From Leifsonia sp. 71-9 (GTDB lineage: Bacteria; Actinomycetota; Actinomycetes; Actinomycetales; Microbacteriaceae), in assembly GCF_001898805.1 (NCBI RefSeq), contig NZ_MKVJ01000010.1, forward strand, positions 94,959 through 144,554: a stretch of 49,596 nucleotides of DNA. The letters are read 5' to 3'. The notes beneath the pieces are model-generated. The model had not been told where the DNA came from and did no database searches. It saw nothing but the letters and a program-made list of their open reading frames with translations. Of this stretch, positions 45,701-49,596 are shown piece by piece (the first letter of the stretch is position 1; each line of letters begins with the position of its first letter). Position numbers and translations under genes: made by a program.

Positions 45701-47188
45701 GAGAACTACGCGTTCGATCTCGCACGCGACGGGCACACCGCCGTGTTCGGCAGCCCGGGGTATGGCAAATCGACCGTCCTGCAGACCCTCGTGGTGAACC
45801 TCGCGACGGCCAGCACTCCCGATCAGGTGCAGGTGAACCTCATCGACTTCGGGAACAACGGTCTGCTGCCGCTCGCGGACCTGCCGCATGTCGCAGACAT
45901 CGTCACGCTCGAAGAGGCCGAGAAGCTCGGCAAGATGCTCGAGTCGATCGGGGGCGTGCTGGCCACCCGCAAGCAGCTGTTCAAGGAGGCGGGGGTCGCG
46001 AACCTGGAGCAGTACCGGGCGAAGACCCGCCAGGCGCTGCCGATGGTCCTGAACGTGCTCGACGGGTACGACAACCTCACCGCGAACGACCGGCGGAAGG
46101 AAGCGATCGACTCCCTCCTCCTCCAGGTGCTGCGCGAAGGATCCGCCCTCGGCGTGACACTCGTGCTGAGCGCGAGCCGCGTCGGCGGAGTCCGCGTGAA
46201 CATGCTGAGCAACATCTCGACCAAACTCTGCCTCTACCTCAACGACGAGAGCGAACTCGCGCAACTCATGGGACGGGAACGGCTGCTGCAGGTCGACCTC
46301 CCCGGCCGCGGCCAGGTGCTCCTCGACGTCCCCACCGCGATCCAGTTCTACCTCCCGGCCCCCGGCGCCGACGGCTCCGAGACGCTCGCCGCACTCGAAC
46401 ACCGGATCGCAGCGCTGGACGCGGGCTGGACGGGCGCGCGGCCGCCGCGGATCCCGATGGTTCCGCCGGAGCTCACGCCGGCGATGTTCCACTCCTTCGC
46501 AACGGTCGGAAGGCTCGAAGACGCCGGAGGCCTCGCGTTCGGGCTGTCCACAGCGACCACCACGGCGGTCGGCTTCCTCCCGCGGGCGCAGCCCTTCTTC
46601 CTGCTCGCGGCCCGGGATGACGAGCAAGAGCTCCTGTTCCAGGATGTCCTGCTCGCGCAGGGCAGCCGGGTGCAGACGGAATTCATGATCGTCGATTTCG
46701 ACGGCTCGTTCGACGAAGCGCTCGACAAGACCCCGCTCCCCTCGAACTTCAGCTACATCACCAGCGCCGGTGATGCCAGCCAGGTCGTCGCGGGCATGGT
46801 CGCCTATCTCGCCCTCAACAAGCAGAAGGCCCAGGGCGCCCCGATGGTGCTCGTGATCGCCAACCTGGCGGATTTCATCGCCAAGACGGATGTCAAGGCC
46901 GAGGATTTCGCACTCGCCGTGAAGAACACGTCCAAAGCAGGACTGGACTTCATGATCTTCAGCCGCCACGACTATGTCGCCAAATCGTTCGACGCGGTGC
47001 CCAAGCTCGTCCGGGAGCTGAAGTTCGCGGGTCTGGTCGGGGCACGAGCCTACGACAGCCCACTCGTGAAGAGCATGGGGAGTTCGGCCGAGGCCGAGCC
47101 GAGGAGCGACGAGCCGTTCTTCGTGCTGCGCGGCGGCGGCGGCTTCGAGAAGATCAGGCTCCCGCGCTCGGAGGAGGTGACGGCGTGA
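42707..47188 (+). CDS. essC: T7SSb motor ATPase EssC (FtsK/SpoIIIE type)
   Basis: 1493 residues, as expected for full-length EssC. N-terminal FHA-like domains occupy about 1-200, then two membrane helices at about 239-285 (SMIAATGMTTIITGNNPLML...). Three ATPase domains follow. D1 has Walker A GGTTGSGKS at 672-680, Walker B MLIIDWKGGG near 700 and LVLVSDEFAEL near 787. D2 has GSPGYGKST at 1015-1023. D3 (after about 1240) has lost Walker A, as is usual. It pumps WXG100/LXG substrates across the membrane. A single intact chain, unlike the split EccCa/EccCb of some T7SSa. Confidence 0.96.
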   Translation: MSVFATDVVGERRQAALDSRLDAGRLRYLVYVLDGQQAIKLSLTEERPFVEHRGHKLSVVNDAVYADGDRLSDGLQTVGDLACLVVSASRARTEAFTIDQSAEFVIGDVAYAGIQAPAAPLLIIRGDSLIVDAQERLVYVDGAAVSGRRIFELAAGTVVLTEAFLLERRPRQFKITHLRSDLVLDHTRLLTQPAVSEFPPDFPDYRRSPKMNLEVEDAEFTLQGPDKPGGKPKSRIVRMLVPPFSMIAATGMTTIITGNNPLMLIGMGLASVLTASFTVSQYIADKKEAKAAATQADEDYTRYLVRTIADVSRAYAGERQVLLYQQPSPHALAEMVERYDPRIYERQRFNKDFLQVSLGLSDRPSAVKVSSGVNEKDASVHGQHVTDLAAEFQTQRDVPTTIGLSGQTVGLVGPPDVVDDYLQSLLFQTAFFHSYRDLNFVSVLSRESYAKTWNAWRLLPHFTLRELNMRGLIHSEKLRDVVLNTFYQLLQKRRQLLKDAGTQKPQFAPHYVFTISDDRLLAGHGINELLAEDMSDLGVTVIWCSEDAKLLPETVTALIQGPHRVRGELVTNNDVYVATPFTPYALPDDLEHSLRRLSNLNHLEVEKNAVPEALSLLEQYEVTSVDDLQIAERWSRAEPNKSIASLIGWRGKADYVHWDLHERAHGPHALVGGTTGSGKSEFLTTYLIGLAINFSPEDVGMLIIDWKGGGIANTLDQLPHFMGAITNLDGAGTARALASIKAELNKRQREFAVYGVNSINAYMSLYKQRHDPKPEVTYPTKPLPHLVLVSDEFAELKANVPEFLDELTSVARIGRSLGVHLILATQKPSGVVNDQIEANSTSKIALKMAGEQDSNELLKTTDAAHITNPGRGYLKVGQNEVYELFQSGYAGVPYDPDATVTERVDERIYKINEVGQYELFHDPDEEVEQGKDTSDLPTQLEAVIDTIATIFHCDDALTTPDRPWLPNLPESIPTPPPAPGSGLGVPLGMLDIPARQAQENYAFDLARDGHTAVFGSPGYGKSTVLQTLVVNLATASTPDQVQVNLIDFGNNGLLPLADLPHVADIVTLEEAEKLGKMLESIGGVLATRKQLFKEAGVANLEQYRAKTRQALPMVLNVLDGYDNLTANDRRKEAIDSLLLQVLREGSALGVTLVLSASRVGGVRVNMLSNISTKLCLYLNDESELAQLMGRERLLQVDLPGRGQVLLDVPTAIQFYLPAPGADGSETLAALEHRIAALDAGWTGARPPRIPMVPPELTPAMFHSFATVGRLEDAGGLAFGLSTATTTAVGFLPRAQPFFLLAARDDEQELLFQDVLLAQGSRVQTEFMIVDFDGSFDEALDKTPLPSNFSYITSAGDASQVVAGMVAYLALNKQKAQGAPMVLVIANLADFIAKTDVKAEDFALAVKNTSKAGLDFMIFSRHDYVAKSFDAVPKLVRELKFAGLVGARAYDSPLVKSMGSSAEAEPRSDEPFFVLRGGGGFEKIRLPRSEEVTA

Positions 47189-47628
47189 GCGAGACTCCGG
47201 AGTTGCTCCCGCTGGGGAGCGCCGTCACGATCGCAGACGACGACGGCGTCTACATCATCGTCGCGCGGGGCTTCCAGAAGCCCGCCGAGGGATTCCTGGC
47301 CGGCTACAAAGCGGTGCCGCATCCGCAGGGGGCGGCCGGCGGGGTGAAAGAGGTCGTGATCAGACAGACGCAGATCGCGGAGGTCGTGCATCGCGGATTC
47401 GAGAACCCCGACGATGCCGTGTTCGCGAAGAACCAGCTCGAACACGCGAAAGCGCCGCCCGAGCGGCAGCCGTCCGATGCGGAACCGGATCTGACGGTCG
47501 ATCTCTCGAAACCCGCCGTCCTCCCCGCCGTTGCGCCGCCGACGTCGGAGCCGGCCTCGCCCGGCGGTGCGGCGATAAACCCGAACGACCCCTTCAGTGA
47601 GCTACGCAGCAAAGGAAAACGGAAATGA
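47185..47628 (+). CDS. DUF4176-like T7SS-associated protein (copy 1)
   Basis: 147 residues, GTG start overlapping the essC stop. The N-terminal half, LLPLGSAVTIADDDGVYIIV and later VVIRQTQIAEVVHRGFENPD, fits the DUF4176 pattern of small proteins in Firmicutes T7SSb loci. It is more divergent than the next gene and has a Pro-rich tail ending NPNDPFSELRSKGKRK. Function unknown; cytoplasmic. Confidence 0.68.
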   Translation: MSETPELLPLGSAVTIADDDGVYIIVARGFQKPAEGFLAGYKAVPHPQGAAGGVKEVVIRQTQIAEVVHRGFENPDDAVFAKNQLEHAKAPPERQPSDAEPDLTVDLSKPAVLPAVAPPTSEPASPGGAAINPNDPFSELRSKGKRK

Positions 47629-48014
47629 GTCAGGAACAGCAGGAGCTCGGCGATCACCGAACGTTCCTTCCTCTGGGGAGCGTCGTGATTCTGAGGGGCT
47701 CCGTGAAGAAGCTCTTGATCGTCTCTCGCGGGTCGATCGTCGAGGACGCCTTTTTCGACTACGGCGCGTTCATGTACCCGGAGGGCATGATCGACGCGAA
47801 CATCGCCTACTTCAACCACGACGACATCCTCAAGATCGTGCACGAAGGCTACGCAGACGAGGACAACGATCTCGTCCTCGAGATCTTGGATGACGCCTAC
47901 GCCCGGTTCCAGCGGCAGACGAGCGCGGCCGCGACGGCGACGTCGGCCCTGCCGTCCGTCGAGGACGCGGATCCGTTCGCGAGCGTCCGTGACCTGGTGG
48001 GCGACGATGCGTGA
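47625..48014 (+). CDS. DUF4176 T7SS-associated protein (copy 2)
   Basis: 129 residues. FLPLGSVVILRGSVKKLLIV, DYGAFMYPEGM, FNHDDILKIVHEGYADED are the expected DUF4176 blocks. The tail DADPFASVRDLV echoes the DPFSELR ending of the preceding paralogue. DUF4176 genes accompany LXG effectors in T7SSb loci; a role in effector handling is inferred. It overlaps the previous gene by 4 bp and the next by 8 bp. Confidence 0.85.
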   Translation: MSQEQQELGDHRTFLPLGSVVILRGSVKKLLIVSRGSIVEDAFFDYGAFMYPEGMIDANIAYFNHDDILKIVHEGYADEDNDLVLEILDDAYARFQRQTSAAATATSALPSVEDADPFASVRDLVGDDA

Positions 48015-48324
48015 TGAGCAGGCCCTGGCGCGCGTCCGGGAACTGGAGGGCGTGATCGACCGGCTCAAGAGCGTCCGCGACGCGGTGAACGAACTCAGCA
48101 TCAGTGCGTACGAGAAGGCAGGCGGGGCGTTGTGGGCCGGACAGAAGCGCAACCGCTTCACGGAGAGCTATGAGGTGGCGAAGACGGGCCACTCGCGGAT
48201 CGGCGACCAGATCGGTCAGGCGATCAGCGACTGCAAGAGCAAGCAGCGCAGCCTGGCGTTCTCGATCAATCCCGTCGAGCATCCGCTCCTTTCGGCTCAG
48301 GCCGTGGCGATAGCGCTGACCTGA
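48007..48324 (+). CDS. Small helical WXG100-like protein, candidate LXG partner
   Basis: 105 residues, mostly helical (LARVRELEGVIDRLKSVRDA), with a WxG-like turn W-A-G in GALWAGQKRNRF and a second amphipathic helix. Size, fold and place two genes before an LXG toxin match the DUF5082/DUF5344-like or Lap proteins that bind LXG domains and guide them to EssC. Family membership is inferred from context. ATG at 48007 lies inside the previous gene. Confidence 0.65.
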   Translation: MRDEQALARVRELEGVIDRLKSVRDAVNELSISAYEKAGGALWAGQKRNRFTESYEVAKTGHSRIGDQIGQAISDCKSKQRSLAFSINPVEHPLLSAQAVAIALT

Positions 48325-48352
48325 ATCGACTGAGGGGACTGGAGGGGTAGAG

Positions 48353-48616
48353 ATGGCTACGCGGAGTGTCAGGGACGGCTTCCACGAGGAGACGAAGAAG
48401 GTCTCCACGTTGACGTCTCGGGTTGCAAGCACGAAGGACGGGTGGGACAGGGGAGAGCCGCTGAACGTTCCCGGGGCACGGACGGTGTCGAAGATCTATG
48501 CGGATCTGTCCAGTCTGATCGCCACGTACGGGGAGCTGGCACGGAAGGACACCGAGGAGTTCGACCGGTTCGCGGTGAACATCGAGGTGCAGGATCGCGA
48601 GGACGCGAAGCAGTGA
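48353..48616 (+). CDS. Second small helical protein, candidate LXG targeting partner
   Basis: 87 residues, ATG behind GGAGGGGTAGAG. Two helices (RDGFHEETKKVSTLTSRVAS and VSKIYADLSSLIATYGELAR) and an acidic end, with no WxG motif. Its stop overlaps the LXG gene start by 4 bp, so they are translated together. Comparable to the second LXG-associated small protein in Firmicutes loci; inferred. Confidence 0.62.
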   Translation: MATRSVRDGFHEETKKVSTLTSRVASTKDGWDRGEPLNVPGARTVSKIYADLSSLIATYGELARKDTEEFDRFAVNIEVQDREDAKQ

Positions 48617-49596
48617 GTGTGGTGGAGTTCTCTGCGGATGCGTGGCAGGCCGCGTCGCCGGGTTTGCAGGGGGGTCTTGCGAATCGGATCGAGGCGGTGG
48701 GTGATCTCCTTCAGGGGTTGGATGCTCTGGCGGCGTCGGGGGATGTCAGCGGGGCGGGTGCTGATGGGATGCGCGCGTATGTCCGTGAAGTGCATGTGCC
48801 GATCCTGCAGTCGTTGTTGATCGCTCTGTCCACGTTCCAGACGGCGGTCGGCGTGTACTGGGACGGATATGCCCAGGTCGACGCCGACGGCGACTTCCGG
48901 CTGGTGAAGGACGAGTACGACGCGCATCTGTCTCAGCTGGAGGGCGGGATGGGGCAGTTGCGTGGGTTCGGCGCCCAGCTGCGGCAGATCGCGGCGGATG
49001 CCTCCCATCTGGTGTCGCTCGGGGGAGCGGGAGCGGCGGCCGCGGAGCAGACGGCGGAGGATCTGCAGCAGATGCATTCGATCGCCAAGGGGCAGAAGGA
49101 GGCCTGGGAAGCGTTCGAGGCGTCCGATCCCGGGTTCGGGCAGGTGCAGAACCTGATCGCCGAGTTGAGCCGGATCGTCAAGAACGTCGGGTCGTTGACG
49201 GTGGGGCGGGGGCGCACCTATACGGCGGGGAGTTTCTCTCTGACTCTGCAGCAGCTGGGTGAGTTGACCTCCGGAATGCTGACGTATTGCGAGCAGAACC
49301 AGAAGGTCGCCACGGCCGGGTGGGAGGCCATGTTCTCCGGATATGCGGAGGATGTGGAGGCGGCCCGCCGCGAGCAGGCCGGCTGGGATCTGTTGTGGGA
49401 TGCGTTGCAGATCGCTGCGGGGGCGGTGATCACGGTCATCGGGTTGGGTTTGACCCCGTTCACCGGCGGATTCTCCCTCGGGCTGACGGTCCTCGGCGGG
49501 TCGCTGCTGATCGGCGGGGTGAACAACGCGATCAACCACGTCTCGATCGCAACCACCGGTCAGGAGCTGAACCTGGTCGGGATGGCGGCCGAGGCG
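48613..49596 (+). CDS. LXG-domain polymorphic toxin, N-terminal part (3'-truncated by window end)
   Basis: 328 residues are visible from the GTG at 48613 and the frame is open at the window end. Residues 1-200 have the LXG layout: a start helix, then the core VSGAGADGMRAYVREVHVPI (45-64, with Val in place of the Leu of LxG), then TFQTAVGVYWDGYAQVDADG and long coiled helices. A Gly-rich hydrophobic segment at about 265-305 (LQIAAGAVITVIGLGLTPFT) precedes the missing C-terminus, as in membrane-crossing LXG toxins. The toxin domain and immunity gene lie beyond the window. Codon choice shifts (more TTG, GGG, GCG) relative to the machinery genes. Confidence 0.85.
   Translation, partial: MSVVEFSADAWQAASPGLQGGLANRIEAVGDLLQGLDALAASGDVSGAGADGMRAYVREVHVPILQSLLIALSTFQTAVGVYWDGYAQVDADGDFRLVKDEYDAHLSQLEGGMGQLRGFGAQLRQIAADASHLVSLGGAGAAAAEQTAEDLQQMHSIAKGQKEAWEAFEASDPGFGQVQNLIAELSRIVKNVGSLTVGRGRTYTAGSFSLTLQQLGELTSGMLTYCEQNQKVATAGWEAMFSGYAEDVEAARREQAGWDLLWDALQIAAGAVITVIGLGLTPFTGGFSLGLTVLGGSLLIGGVNNAINHVSIATTGQELNLVGMAAEA

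Noticed and set aside
42566-46969. A 1467-codon open frame on the minus strand opposite essB/essC.
   Set aside because: It is an artefact of GC-rich codon bias mirrored from essC. The translation is Arg/Val/Glu/His-rich without domains, and the + strand encodes a complete EssC with two Walker A motifs.
40515-47188. Interpretation as a mycobacterial-type ESX (T7SSa) locus.
   Set aside because: EccB, EccD, EccE, mycosin, PE/PPE and EspG are absent, while EssB- and YukD-type proteins are present.

Overview
The window reads as chromosomal DNA of a high-GC Gram-positive actinobacterium, most likely of the Microbacteriaceae (Leifsonia-like). This rests on the strong G/C third-position bias, frequent GTG starts with 4-bp GTGA/ATGA overlaps, a cell-wall-binding-repeat protein, and the class Ib nrdHIEF operon with NrdR boxes. 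The genus is an inference. No tRNA, rRNA, CRISPR array, insertion sequence or prophage was recognised.

Layout. 1-387: 3' end of a cell-surface protein. 507-4465: nrdHIEF operon with paired NrdR boxes and a hairpin terminator. 4511-13736: an amino-sugar block with a ROK repressor and its palindromic operator, an ABC sugar importer, a GH3 beta-N-acetylhexosaminidase, a ROK sugar kinase and nagB, facing a nagA on the other strand. 13733-14993: nagA is preceded by a YrdB-like membrane protein and purU. 15078-18456: an NCS1 nucleobase permease, an isochorismatase-like hydrolase and an MFS exporter. 18434-20599: an unusual ECF sigma factor fused to a zinc-finger, membrane and Ig-like tail. 20899-25942: a second nagA with a second ROK kinase, a GT-C mannosyltransferase and a GH20 hexosaminidase. 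The GH3 and GH20 enzymes, importer, kinases, two NagA and NagB make a near-complete route from GlcNAc oligosaccharides to fructose-6-phosphate.

26041-28982: a ZTP (pfl) riboswitch leads glyA, folD and a YbaK-type deacylase, a one-carbon/purine unit. 28984-34552: gamma-carbonic-anhydrase-like and metallo-beta-lactamase-fold genes downstream of galT-galK, divergent from a DeoR regulator and galM (Leloir pathway). 34531-35904: an SDR and a TetR regulator share a divergent promoter with two operators. 36140-40322: a secreted Ig-like protein, a small hypothetical protein, a ChaA-type cation/H+ antiporter, a DUF4232-like lipoprotein and a ClC channel/antiporter.

40515-49596 (open at the window end) is the most striking part: a type VII secretion locus of the Firmicutes T7SSb type (EsxA, EssA-like, EsaB/YukD, EssB/YukC, EssC). 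It is followed by two DUF4176-like proteins, two small helical proteins and the N-terminal half of an LXG-type polymorphic toxin. The actinobacterial T7SSa markers EccB, EccD, EccE and mycosin are absent, and so is EsaA/YueB within the window. The gene set predicts contact-dependent export of an LXG effector whose toxin domain and immunity gene lie just beyond the window.
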